Shown here piece after piece: positions 8,914-18,414 of a stretch of DNA of 64,000 nucleotides. Each line of letters opens with the position of its first letter. The stretch's first letter is position 1. The notes below the pieces were generated by a model. The model searched no databases. It was not told where the DNA came from and saw nothing but the letters and a program-made list of their open reading frames with translations. The translations under genes and the position numbers were made by a program. Source of the DNA: Spirochaetia bacterium (GTDB lineage: Bacteria > Spirochaetota > Leptospiria > Leptospirales > Leptonemataceae); the NCBI GenBank assembly GCA_021413825.1, contig JAIOPQ010000027.1, forward strand, positions 25,087 to 89,086. Direction: 5' to 3'.

Positions 8914-9837
8914 CTACCAGCTACCTGAGGATCCGCCTCCGCCAAAACTTCCTCCGCCACCACTAAAGCCGGAGCTTGAGCTCGAACCGGACGAACTCCA
9001 ACCGGAGCTACCGCCACTCGAGCTGCTCCTGATTCCAAATAGCGAAAGAATTCCCGTACCCAGGACCGTTATCACAATACCCACGAAAAACGTTACCCAG
9101 GCCATTGCAAACATTGCGAGAATCCAGACAGAGGTAAGCTGATAGGAAACCACCGCTGCCACGGCACCAACCAGGGGCGGGAGAATGGCGAGGTACTTAT
9201 GAACCGTCAATGGCACCAGGGTGCCTACAATAATGAAAATACTTAGAAAGGCAACGACTCCCAGTGTAGCTGGCCAACCCATGCTTTCTAGATCACCTGA
9301 AGAAGATACAGCAGCGGGAAGTTGCTCACCGTTGATTAATTGAATAATTGCATCAATTCCTGCATTGATTCCCAGATTGAACTCGTTAGCCTTAAAATGC
9401 GGAACGATCTGCTCATCAATAATGCGCTTGCAAATCACATCCGGCAAAACCCCTTCAAGGCCATAGCCAACTTCAATTCGCAGCTTCCGATCATCCTTTG
9501 CGACAATCAAAATAACGCCGTCGTCTACTCCCTTGCGTCCAATTTTCCATGCTTCAGCAACACGAATTGAATACTGTTCTATCGTTTCCTGGCCAGTGGT
9601 TGGTAGTATAAGAACAGCGGCCTGCGACCCTTTTTCTTTTTCAAGGGCCGCTAATTTTCCTTCAATGGCGGACAATTCTTCAGGTGATAGAGTTTGCGTT
9701 AAATCTGTGACGCGCCTCTTCAGTTCTGGAATTTCAATGTCATGAGCAACTAACGTTGTAAGCGCGAACAGAGTTGAAAACAGAACAATAGATAATTTGA
9801 GTCCGTGCTGAAACATGTTAACTAGCCCGGAAGACAA
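8914..9837 (-). CDS. TPM domain (YgcG family) membrane protein with Gly/Ser-rich C-terminus
   Basis: VTDLTQTLSPEELSAIEGKLAALEKEKGSQAAVLILPTT...DDGVILIVAKDDRKLRIEVGYGLEGVLPD; SSSGGSSGWSSSG...GGGGSFGGGGSSGSW tail; start may be 9816. Confidence 0.9.
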   Translation of the reverse strand: MSSGLVNMFQHGLKLSIVLFSTLFALTTLVAHDIEIPELKRRVTDLTQTLSPEELSAIEGKLAALEKEKGSQAAVLILPTTGQETIEQYSIRVAEAWKIGRKGVDDGVILIVAKDDRKLRIEVGYGLEGVLPDVICKRIIDEQIVPHFKANEFNLGINAGIDAIIQLINGEQLPAAVSSSGDLESMGWPATLGVVAFLSIFIIVGTLVPLTVHKYLAILPPLVGAVAAVVSYQLTSVWILAMFAMAWVTFFVGIVITVLGTGILSLFGIRSSSSGGSSGWSSSGSSSSSGFSGGGGSFGGGGSSGSW

Positions 9838-11148
9838 TCACTTTAGCTCGCGGAGCACACCTTCGAGAATCTCAAGACCATCCGCCGCAGACTCCAGGGA
9901 GATGTTCAAAGGAGGGACCAGGCGAATCGTAGTTTCGTTTGTGCAGTTCACAAGCAGCCCACGATCACGACAGGTATCCACAACCGCCGCCCCCGGGCGA
10001 TCCAATTCGATGCCAATGTGCAGACCCATTCCGCGAACCTCTTTTATCACCGGAATTGCAATCTGCGCTGCCTGTAAACGACGGAAGAAATAGTCAGAGA
10101 GTGCAACCACATTATCTAGCAGATCGCGCGTAACAATAATCTTCAGCGTCTCGTATGCCACACGTGCTGCAAGATGATTCCCGCCAAACGTTGTTCCATG
10201 AATACCAGGATGGATCAAATCACAATGCTTCTCCGCAATAATCATTGCGCCCACGGGAAACCCGTTCCCCAGGGCCTTAGCCAGAGTGATGGCATCCGGG
10301 ATAATCCCGAAATGCTCATATGCAAATAGTTTTCCGGTACGTCCCATTCCTGTTTGAATCTCATCCAGGATGAGTAGAATATCATTTTCCTGCGTGAGTT
10401 TGCGGGCAAGTCGCACGTATTCCAAATCCAACGGCTTTACGCCGCCTTCACCTTGAACCAGCTCTAGAACCAAAGCGCAAATTTCATGCCCGTTCTGGTC
10501 GATTTCTTTCTCGAGCATATCCACATCGTTGGGTGCTATGTAATGCATATGATCCAGGAGTGGTCCAAACCCTTTGTGAATTTTTGCCTGACCTGTCATT
10601 GACATGCCTGCCACGGTTCTTCCATGGAAGCTATTTTCCAGTGTGACTATTCTATTAGCGTTTCCCTTTTTCTGACCGTGGAGACGTGCCAATTTGAATG
10701 CCGCCTCGTTGGCTTCCGTACCGGAGTTGCACAGAAAGGCGCGACCAGGAAACGAATACGTTACGAGCGCCTCGGCTAGTAGAGCAAGTTCCTGGTTATA
10801 AAATAAGTTGGAAGTATGAATTACGCGGTCCGATTGTTCGCGCAAAGCTTCAACGAAATCTGCATCGCCATGTCCAAGGGATGTGACAGCAACACCAGAA
10901 AGAAAGTCCAGATAACGTTTATTATTTGTATCGTATAAGTATTCACCCTGGCCAAAGTAGAACGCAACTGGAGCGCGCTTGATATTGTTAACCAGGAACT
11001 TGTCCGATTTCTCTTTGATTTCTTCAAAAGAAAGAGGTTGTGAGAATTGACGATCCGGCTTATCGCCGGGAGCTAAATCGCGGGACTGATCTACGTCTTT
11101 TAGCCTCGATTCTTTCTGACTTTCTGTTTCCGGAACTTTCCATTTCAT
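9838..11148 (-). CDS. Class-III aminotransferase (acetylornithine/ornithine aminotransferase family)
   Basis: YLDFLSGVAVTSLGH, SGTEANEAAFKLAR, SFHGRT, LILDEIQTGMGRTGKLFAYEHFGIIPDAITLAKALGNGFPVGA. Confidence 0.92.
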   Translation of the reverse strand: MKWKVPETESQKESRLKDVDQSRDLAPGDKPDRQFSQPLSFEEIKEKSDKFLVNNIKRAPVAFYFGQGEYLYDTNNKRYLDFLSGVAVTSLGHGDADFVEALREQSDRVIHTSNLFYNQELALLAEALVTYSFPGRAFLCNSGTEANEAAFKLARLHGQKKGNANRIVTLENSFHGRTVAGMSMTGQAKIHKGFGPLLDHMHYIAPNDVDMLEKEIDQNGHEICALVLELVQGEGGVKPLDLEYVRLARKLTQENDILLILDEIQTGMGRTGKLFAYEHFGIIPDAITLAKALGNGFPVGAMIIAEKHCDLIHPGIHGTTFGGNHLAARVAYETLKIIVTRDLLDNVVALSDYFFRRLQAAQIAIPVIKEVRGMGLHIGIELDRPGAAVVDTCRDRGLLVNCTNETTIRLVPPLNISLESAADGLEILEGVLRELK

Positions 11149-11154
11149 TTATGA

Positions 11155-12963
11155 TTAACCTGCGAGTCCTGTCTTGGCAATAAAAACGCCTGACACACTG
11201 GCCAGTTCGTTTTCGAGATCTACGCGCCCTTTTTCTAGTTCTTCAAGGCTGGTGGGCGAACCAGAACTCTTTAGACTTACGTAGAGTTTGACTTTGGGTT
11301 CAGTCCCGGAAGGACGAATCGTAAGCTTCCCTTCCGGCTCAAGAATCATCTGGATTACATCTGCGGGTGGCAATTGTCCAAATACAGCGGCGGACTTCTT
11401 TCCGTCTTTGGTTTGATTCAGATAATCCAAAACAGAAACGATTTTACGTTCACCAACGGCAAGCCCCGTCCAATCTTCGCTGCGTAGCCTGAGCATGATC
11501 TCTTTGATCTTTTTCTGGCCATCGGCGCCCTTCATCGTTACTGACTTAAGATCTTCCAGGTACAGACCGTACTTCAGATAGACCTGGTTCAAGTAACCAA
11601 GAAGATCGCCTCTTTGCGCTAAAATTTCACATAAAAGCAGAGCGGAAGAAAGAGAATCTTTATCGCGCACAAAATCAACCGGAAGATACCCGTAGGATTC
11701 TTCCCCGCCAAATAGATATATCTCTTTGCCTTTTTTGTAGTTCATCTCCTTGCTGCCAGTGTCCAGAAGACGCATCTGCTCGGCGATGTATTTGAATCCA
11801 GTTAGAACGTCGTGAATCTTGATTCCGTTTGCTTCAGCGATGCACTTCTGCAAGTCCGTGGTAACAATTGTTTTATAGACGTGATAATTGCCCGGAGTCT
11901 TTTTTTCTGCGGCGATTTTCTCGCAGAGATGCGCGCAGAGTACGCTGCCTATCTGATTTCCGTTCAGAAGCGCATAATTGCCTTTGTCGATCTTAACGCC
12001 AATCCCCAGTCGATCTGCATCTGGATCAGTTGCCATGAAGAGATCTGCGTCTTTTTGAATTGCAAGTTCGCGGGAAAGTCTGAGGGCTTCTGCTTCTTCT
12101 GGATTTGGATACTTGACAGTTGGAAATTCTCCATTGGGTTGCTCTTGCTCCGGAACCACGCTAACCTGGAAACCAAAATGACGGAGTAAATCCGGAACCC
12201 ATTTTCCGCCAGTCCCATGCAATGGTGAATATACCAGATGGAACTTTTTTTTCTCTGGCCTGGCTGGAGTTGCAAAAGGCGTCTTTGCTATTTCTTGAAA
12301 GTATGTCTTACGAATCTCACTTCCAATTCGCTTAACGTTCTTCTTGAAAATTGGGTCTGTCTCCGCGAGGAAATGTATCTCTTCCCACCGAATGCTTGCG
12401 ATCTGCTTTTCGATTTCCTTTTGATCACTTCCTACAATCTGTGAACCATCCGATCCATATACTTTATACCCATTATACTCTGGCGGATTATGGCTTGCTG
12501 TAATCACGACTCCACCTGTCCCAGCCAGTTTCCGCACAGCGTAAGAAAGCATTGGAGTTGGGGCAACATCATCGAACAAGAAGACCTGAAAGCCTTGACC
12601 CGCTGCAATTCCAGCCGTTACAATGGAGAACTGGTCGCTTTTTCTGCGTGAATCGAATGCAATTACGAGGGCAGGCTTGCGTGATCTTCCCTTCATCACT
12701 CGACAGATGGCAAGCGTGGCACGTCCCACCGTGTATGCGTTCATTCGGCCACTGCCATTGCCCAGAACACCGCGTAAACCGCCAGTTCCGAACTCTAGCT
12801 CGCTTGAATAAGCCTCGATTTCTTCCGATTGTTTGCCCGAAACGCAATCCCCGTAGACCCGCGCAGCTTCTTCGCGGGTTTCGAGCGGGAACGCCGGACC
12901 GGCCCAGTCAAGGATTCGCGTACGTATTGCTTCTGATATGGTTGATTTGGAGGCTTCAGGCAT
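11155..12963 (-). CDS. Phospho-sugar mutase (PgcA-like phosphoglucomutase/phosphomannomutase)
   Basis: FGTGGLRGVLG, TASHNPPEYNGYKVYG, ATDPDADRLG, GGEESYGYL, RPSGTEPKVKLY. Confidence 0.93.
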   Translation of the reverse strand: MPEASKSTISEAIRTRILDWAGPAFPLETREEAARVYGDCVSGKQSEEIEAYSSELEFGTGGLRGVLGNGSGRMNAYTVGRATLAICRVMKGRSRKPALVIAFDSRRKSDQFSIVTAGIAAGQGFQVFLFDDVAPTPMLSYAVRKLAGTGGVVITASHNPPEYNGYKVYGSDGSQIVGSDQKEIEKQIASIRWEEIHFLAETDPIFKKNVKRIGSEIRKTYFQEIAKTPFATPARPEKKKFHLVYSPLHGTGGKWVPDLLRHFGFQVSVVPEQEQPNGEFPTVKYPNPEEAEALRLSRELAIQKDADLFMATDPDADRLGIGVKIDKGNYALLNGNQIGSVLCAHLCEKIAAEKKTPGNYHVYKTIVTTDLQKCIAEANGIKIHDVLTGFKYIAEQMRLLDTGSKEMNYKKGKEIYLFGGEESYGYLPVDFVRDKDSLSSALLLCEILAQRGDLLGYLNQVYLKYGLYLEDLKSVTMKGADGQKKIKEIMLRLRSEDWTGLAVGERKIVSVLDYLNQTKDGKKSAAVFGQLPPADVIQMILEPEGKLTIRPSGTEPKVKLYVSLKSSGSPTSLEELEKGRVDLENELASVSGVFIAKTGLAG

Positions 12964-13046
12964 AATTGATAGCTTTCCTGTCCTTTCTCGCCGGTAAATT
13001 TTTATTTGACCGTGAGGACCCAGGAGCCAGAATTTTATTAATCACT

Positions 13047-13373
13047 ATGATCACTGCCGAGCCGCGCAATCATACCCTTATTTTACACGTTATGGAGCCC
13101 CGCGTGGACATGGTTGTCGCACGCAAATTTCGTGAAGGCCTCACAGCATATTTGAAGGACAAACCCCAACGAATCGTGCTGGATTTGAAAGAAACAGAAT
13201 ATTTTGATAGCTCCGCTCTTGGCGCACTGGTGGCGTTCATGAAGGATGTAAAAGGCTACGGTGGACAACTCGTTCTCTGCAATCTTTCACGTTCGCTGCT
13301 CACTCTTTTGAAGCTCTCAAAACTGGATCTTCTCTTTGAAATCTCAGAAGATCTAGAAAAAAGCATCGTTTAA
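13047..13373 (+). CDS. STAS-domain anti-sigma factor antagonist
   Basis: RIVLDLKETEYFDSSALGALVAFMKDVKGYGGQLVLCNLSRSLLTLLKLSKLDLLFEI. Confidence 0.9.
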   Translation: MITAEPRNHTLILHVMEPRVDMVVARKFREGLTAYLKDKPQRIVLDLKETEYFDSSALGALVAFMKDVKGYGGQLVLCNLSRSLLTLLKLSKLDLLFEISEDLEKSIV

Positions 13374-13421
13374 AGAAGCACTCAACCCAATTCCGGCCCT
13401 CCCCGGGTCGATCTTATACCT

Positions 13422-14699
13422 ATGCAAGGCCCGGCCACATACTCGGACTCGCTGATTGAATCGCTGCGTGAGCTCTCTGGCTCACGATCAGAGGACTTTA
13501 CAGAAGAAACGATCATCGGATCAGACATAAATCAGATCAGACACGTCTTCTATTTCCTGCGTTCAGAACGACAACAGGTCCTGATCAATTACATGGGCGA
13601 GTCGTATCGCGCTGTAGTTGAGCGCGTGGACAATAATCGAATTATTCTCTCAACCCCTGACTTGATTGAAGGAACTGGTCGACGCTGCAGAATCAAATTT
13701 GAAATCATAAACATTCTTTATCAATTCGAAGTACCGATCCTGGACTTGAGCCGCGATAAGATCGTGATTCGCATGCCGGCGTACGTGCAATCTGCCCGCC
13801 ATCGTAAAAACGTTCGCGTGTATCCCCGTGATCTATTCATGCGATTTAACCTTTTGTATCTACCTATGTTTGGTCGACGTGGCGTTGGACAGATTGTGGA
13901 GAATCGTTATCCAAAAATTGTCCGTGAACTTGAGAAAGACATTCCAGATCTCGCACTACTCGTTAGGATTGTAAACGAGGCCGTAGGAGAAATCAGCACT
14001 GAATACGAATTTAGAATCTACGATCCAAATGTAAAACGAACGTTCCTCGAACGCGTGATGACCAGCGAAAAGAAAACTCTGTACGTAAAGGACACATCGC
14101 GTAAGGACAGCTACTATTCGCCGCTTGGGTTGTACGGAATCATCAATTTTGAAAAGGAGTTTAGACGAATTGCTCGCGAGGAATCCCTTGAAGAGGCTGA
14201 GAATTTCTTTGAGAAATATAGAAGGGAAGAGCTAACTCAGTTCCTGGCCAACTACATCTGCGCGCCACTGGTAGTCCTGGATAAAGTAGTAGGACATATT
14301 CTGATTTATTCTACGGTTCTAGATAAGAAGACAATTATTCCTGAAGATGCACAGAAGATCGATCTATTAGTTCAACTGTTGAACTACGCTCTTAGCAAAC
14401 GATCTCTTGCGGATACATACTTCCGCACGCACAATACACGAGTGGTTAACCTTAGCATGAACGGACTTCTGTTTGAGATTCAGGATCAAAACGTATTTAA
14501 TTATCTGATCGATCACGATCGACTCAAGATTCGCATTCCAATTCACAGCCATGAAGTTGAAATGCGGGCCGAGATCACTCGTCTGCTTCCGGCAGAAAAG
14601 GGATTTCGCGTTGGAGCTTCATTCTTTCACGGCGGTCCAGACGATTTCCGTGAGCTCGAATCGTTTGTATTCGAGCGCGTTCAGAATATGTTTCACTAG
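13422..14699 (+). CDS. PilZ-type protein with inserted GAF-like segment (DUF1577-like)
   Basis: YcgR-like N-domain, RKNVR (13803-13817), GAF-like middle, NLSMNG (14448-14465) and PilZ barrel GASFFHG. Confidence 0.75.
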   Translation: MQGPATYSDSLIESLRELSGSRSEDFTEETIIGSDINQIRHVFYFLRSERQQVLINYMGESYRAVVERVDNNRIILSTPDLIEGTGRRCRIKFEIINILYQFEVPILDLSRDKIVIRMPAYVQSARHRKNVRVYPRDLFMRFNLLYLPMFGRRGVGQIVENRYPKIVRELEKDIPDLALLVRIVNEAVGEISTEYEFRIYDPNVKRTFLERVMTSEKKTLYVKDTSRKDSYYSPLGLYGIINFEKEFRRIAREESLEEAENFFEKYRREELTQFLANYICAPLVVLDKVVGHILIYSTVLDKKTIIPEDAQKIDLLVQLLNYALSKRSLADTYFRTHNTRVVNLSMNGLLFEIQDQNVFNYLIDHDRLKIRIPIHSHEVEMRAEITRLLPAEKGFRVGASFFHGGPDDFRELESFVFERVQNMFH

Positions 14700-15770
14700 T
14701 TATTCGCCGTCTCGTTTTTGGCCTGCGGGTTTCCATGGACTGACTGATTCTTGCTGATCGGGCTTTACCTCTTCAGTTGGACCGGGCTGTTGAGCCTCTC
14801 CATCTATAAAGGTTACCGAATAACGTTGCGTAGTAGTCTGGCCGCTGATCTTCACATTTCCAATCTCCACGTTACAAGCGGTATCAACTGGAACTCCGGC
14901 ACTAAATGTGGGAACCCAGACTAGAGTATTCTCTCCGTATCCTGCTTTGTACTGCTCCTGGCGAACGGGAATATTTTTTCCGCCACACGAGAGCTTCACG
15001 CTGCTCCCTTGAAAATCTCCTTTTGAAATTGAATACGACCAGCGATAGTCTCGTGCCGTAAACAATTGCCTGGGAGTAAATCCTGCGTTGGGCCAGGCAA
15101 CAAATGGAACATTTGGAGCTTCCTGCTTATGCTCACCAAAAACCCACAGCGCGTTTGCGCGCGCAGTGGAACCGCTTCCCATAACCAGTTGCCTTGGATA
15201 GAAAATCCAACGGCGATGACCTACGAAATAGTTTCCGCTTCCGGGGTCGTATACATACAGATCGATTGCATTGGGGCCGGAGGCACCGAGTGCGATATTG
15301 GAATTTGCCGCCGCTTCCGCGCCATCCTTACTGTAGCAAGTCCAGGAGGCTGGAGGGCCATGCGACAAACTATTGTTAGCCTCAAACATCAACGCGGCTT
15401 TTGTGTCCTTGTCACTCAGGTCTGATTTTAAAGTGACATCAGCAGGCAGGCCAGCCATGGCCCGAAAATAATTAATCCGAAGGGCCGTTGCATCCTGGTA
15501 AGCAGAACTATTTGCCCCGGCACGACAGGATGAAACGTTGCCGGTCCAGCCATTGGACGCTGCGGATTTCTTATACACCTCCCGGTAAAATTGAGCCACG
15601 GACGCCCGATTTTTTGTATCAACTGTCAGACCCATCGCCCGGGTCTTGACAGAACTTATACGAGCGGGCTCCTGTGCTGGAGGTGCATCGCTCAGATTCT
15701 GCGCGAAAACCGCCCCATCCAGAACCAGAATTATAAACAAGGAAATCGCAAAGCCAAAGAATAAACGCAT
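14700..15770 (-). CDS. CAP/SCP (PR-1-like) domain secreted protein
   Basis: Signal peptide; LRINYFRAMAGLPADV, SLSHGPPASWTCYS, VGHRRWIFYP pattern. Confidence 0.8.
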   Translation of the reverse strand: MRLFFGFAISLFIILVLDGAVFAQNLSDAPPAQEPARISSVKTRAMGLTVDTKNRASVAQFYREVYKKSAASNGWTGNVSSCRAGANSSAYQDATALRINYFRAMAGLPADVTLKSDLSDKDTKAALMFEANNSLSHGPPASWTCYSKDGAEAAANSNIALGASGPNAIDLYVYDPGSGNYFVGHRRWIFYPRQLVMGSGSTARANALWVFGEHKQEAPNVPFVAWPNAGFTPRQLFTARDYRWSYSISKGDFQGSSVKLSCGGKNIPVRQEQYKAGYGENTLVWVPTFSAGVPVDTACNVEIGNVKISGQTTTQRYSVTFIDGEAQQPGPTEEVKPDQQESVSPWKPAGQKRDGE

Positions 15771-15831
15771 AGGGACTCAGACTGACGCCAGACCCGAAAA
15801 GTTCAAGCAATTGCCGGAATGTGGACCGCAA

Positions 15832-16731
15832 TCAAACGTGCGTGCTTCTGGCTTTCCATTTAACAATTTGTCCGGCCAGAGTAATCACACCAACTCCGGC
15901 CATAACAAGTAGGGCCGCCTGGATTTTCCAGACAGGCAACGACTCACCCAGGACAATGGTAGAGGCTCCCATGCCAAAAACGGGAATCATGAGCGCATAC
16001 GGTGTAACGGTGGCTGCGTCGTAGCGAGCTAGCAACCAGTTCCACGCACCATAACCAAACAGGGTGTTAGCGGCTACCTGCCAGGCCAGGGCAAACCAGG
16101 AATAAAAATGGGCGCCCTGTACCGCTTGAACATCCAGAGCCTCGCCCTCAAATAGCAACGAAAGAATGAGCAGGGGCGGCACAGCAAAGATGCAAGACCA
16201 GACCATGAATCCAAGCATATCAATACGCACCTGTGACTCTGCTGCAGCTTTCTTGACTACCAGATTGGAACAGGCCCAGGAAAATGCTGCAAACAACACA
16301 GTTACAATCCCAGTTGCTGTAACCGCTGCATCTATGTTGCGCGCGATGAGGGCTAGACCCGCTGCCGCAAGAACAATCCCGGCAATTACAACGGGCTTGA
16401 TGCTCTCCCGGAACAAAAGGACTGAAAGACCTATGGTAAAGAAAACTTGCATTTGAACCACGAGTGATGCAAGTCCAGGGGAAATAGAAGACCGCATCGC
16501 AAGAAATAGAAATCCAAACTGTCCGCCAAGGCAAAGCCCGTACAGTATCAACCATTTCCAGCTAACGTTAGGCCGTTTAACAAAGAAAAGCCAGGGGAGC
16601 GCGCTGAATGCGAAGCGCAGGGTAGCAAAGAACAACGGAGGAAAGTCCCCAAGGGCGATCTTGATGACAACAAAGTTTGTTCCCCAAATCGCAATGATTG
16701 CCAGAGTCAGCAGGACATGGCTGGGCGCCAT
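15832..16731 (-). CDS. EamA/DMT family transporter
   Basis: About 10 TM helices, duplicated EamA fold (IWGTNFVVIKIALGDFPPLFFATLRF). Confidence 0.9.
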   Translation of the reverse strand: MAPSHVLLTLAIIAIWGTNFVVIKIALGDFPPLFFATLRFAFSALPWLFFVKRPNVSWKWLILYGLCLGGQFGFLFLAMRSSISPGLASLVVQMQVFFTIGLSVLLFRESIKPVVIAGIVLAAAGLALIARNIDAAVTATGIVTVLFAAFSWACSNLVVKKAAAESQVRIDMLGFMVWSCIFAVPPLLILSLLFEGEALDVQAVQGAHFYSWFALAWQVAANTLFGYGAWNWLLARYDAATVTPYALMIPVFGMGASTIVLGESLPVWKIQAALLVMAGVGVITLAGQIVKWKARSTHV

Positions 16732-18179
16732 CAGGCCGGAGTTTTTGCGCGAGTCAGATGCTTATGAACCTGCGCTGCACACTTTCTGCCTTCTGAAATT
16801 GCCCAAACAATCAGCGATTGTCCACGTCTAACGTCCCCGCAGGCATAGACACCAGGAAGTGTAGTTGCAAAACTCCCTTCTTCCAGGCCAAAAGTGGCCT
16901 TCACACTTTTACGCTCATCGAGCTGCATACCCATCTGAGACAGTTGTGCAAGCAATCCATCCTGAATTGGATTTACAAATCCCATCGCAAGCAACACAAG
17001 ATCTGCATCCCATTCAAATTCAGAACCAGAAATATCTACAAACTTGCCGTCTTTGAATTCAGCTTTGCAGCCCTGGATCGCCGCAACCTGACCCTCAGCA
17101 TTTCCTTTGAAATTCTTTGTGCTCACAGCCCATTCGCGAATCACGCCCTCTTCATGACTGGAAGATGTGCGAAGAATTCTTGGATACGTTGGCCATGGCG
17201 TTGAAGCCGGACGCTCTTTAGGTGGTTCATCGAAAATTTCGATCTGACGAATCGACTTTGCGCCATGACGATTTGAAGTTCCCACACAGTCGGATCCAGT
17301 ATCACCACCACCGATTACGATAACGTGTTTCCCTTTTGCAGAAATCAAATCTGGAACGTGATCGCCTGCATTAACTCGGTTTTGACGGGTCAGGAATTCC
17401 ATTGCAAAATGGACACCTTTAAGCTCACGCCCTGGCAACGGAAGATCACGAGGTTGCTCTGAACCAAGTGCGAGCACTACTGCATCAAAGCTTTTTACGA
17501 GCTCGTCTGCCTGGATGTCTTTTCCAACATGCACAGATGTCTTAAAGGTAACCCCTTCCATTTTCATCTGTTCCATGCGCCGATCGATCAGCCATTTTTC
17601 CATTTTGAAATCTGGAATTCCGTAGCGCAGCAGTCCACCCACGCGATCGTTCTTTTCAAATACGGTTACACTATGGCCTGCGCGCGCAAGCTGTTGTGCA
17701 CATGCAAGACCGGAAGGACCTGAACCTACAATGGCAACTTTCTTCCCTGAAAGTTTTGAAGGTGGCTGTGGAGCCACCCATCCTTCAGAAAACCCACGAT
17801 CAATGATTGACCTTTCGTTGTACTTGATTGTTACAGGCGGCTCAATGATTCCAAGAACACAGGCGCTCTCGCATGGGGCTGGACAGAGTCTGCCGGTGAA
17901 CTCAGGAAAGTTATTGGTTGAATGCAAATTCTCAAGTGCATCCCTCCATCTTCCCTTATAGATCAGATCATTGAATTCAGGAATTAGATTATCCACCGGA
18001 CAGCCGTATTCGCCGTGGCAGAACGGAATTCCACAATCCATGCAACGGGCTCCCTGGCTCTGCGCCAGTTCAGTATCCATTGCTTTCTCAAATTCTTTGT
18101 AGTGCTTGATGCGTTCGGCTGGAGCTTCTGCGGCAAGCGACGCGCGGGTAAATTCTCTAAATCCAGTAGGCTTACCCAT
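16731..18179 (-). CDS. gltD: Glutamate synthase small subunit
   Basis: [54 protein letters not shown]; adjacent to gltB. Confidence 0.96.
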   Translation of the reverse strand: MGKPTGFREFTRASLAAEAPAERIKHYKEFEKAMDTELAQSQGARCMDCGIPFCHGEYGCPVDNLIPEFNDLIYKGRWRDALENLHSTNNFPEFTGRLCPAPCESACVLGIIEPPVTIKYNERSIIDRGFSEGWVAPQPPSKLSGKKVAIVGSGPSGLACAQQLARAGHSVTVFEKNDRVGGLLRYGIPDFKMEKWLIDRRMEQMKMEGVTFKTSVHVGKDIQADELVKSFDAVVLALGSEQPRDLPLPGRELKGVHFAMEFLTRQNRVNAGDHVPDLISAKGKHVIVIGGGDTGSDCVGTSNRHGAKSIRQIEIFDEPPKERPASTPWPTYPRILRTSSSHEEGVIREWAVSTKNFKGNAEGQVAAIQGCKAEFKDGKFVDISGSEFEWDADLVLLAMGFVNPIQDGLLAQLSQMGMQLDERKSVKATFGLEEGSFATTLPGVYACGDVRRGQSLIVWAISEGRKCAAQVHKHLTRAKTPA

Positions 18180-18414
18180 GCGTGACTCCCTTCTCAGTAG
18201 GCTCAGTCAGGAGCTGATGTTCTTCTTCCAGCTTCTTGAGAGCGATTTTGTAATCCCCTGGAATTACTTTTACAAACTTACGACGCAGTCTTTCCCAATC
18301 GCCCAGAATGAACTCAGCGAGGAGTGATCCTGTGTACTGCTTGTGACGCGTAACCATCTGAAGAATTTCATCTTCATCGCGTGAATCCGGTTCTTCCAGA
18401 TCTACCCGAATACG
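18172..18414 (-). pseudogene. gltB: Out-of-frame C-terminal remainder of gltB
   Basis: Alternate frame gives [64 protein letters not shown], a GltB C-terminus; its stop overlaps the gltD start. Confidence 0.85.
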
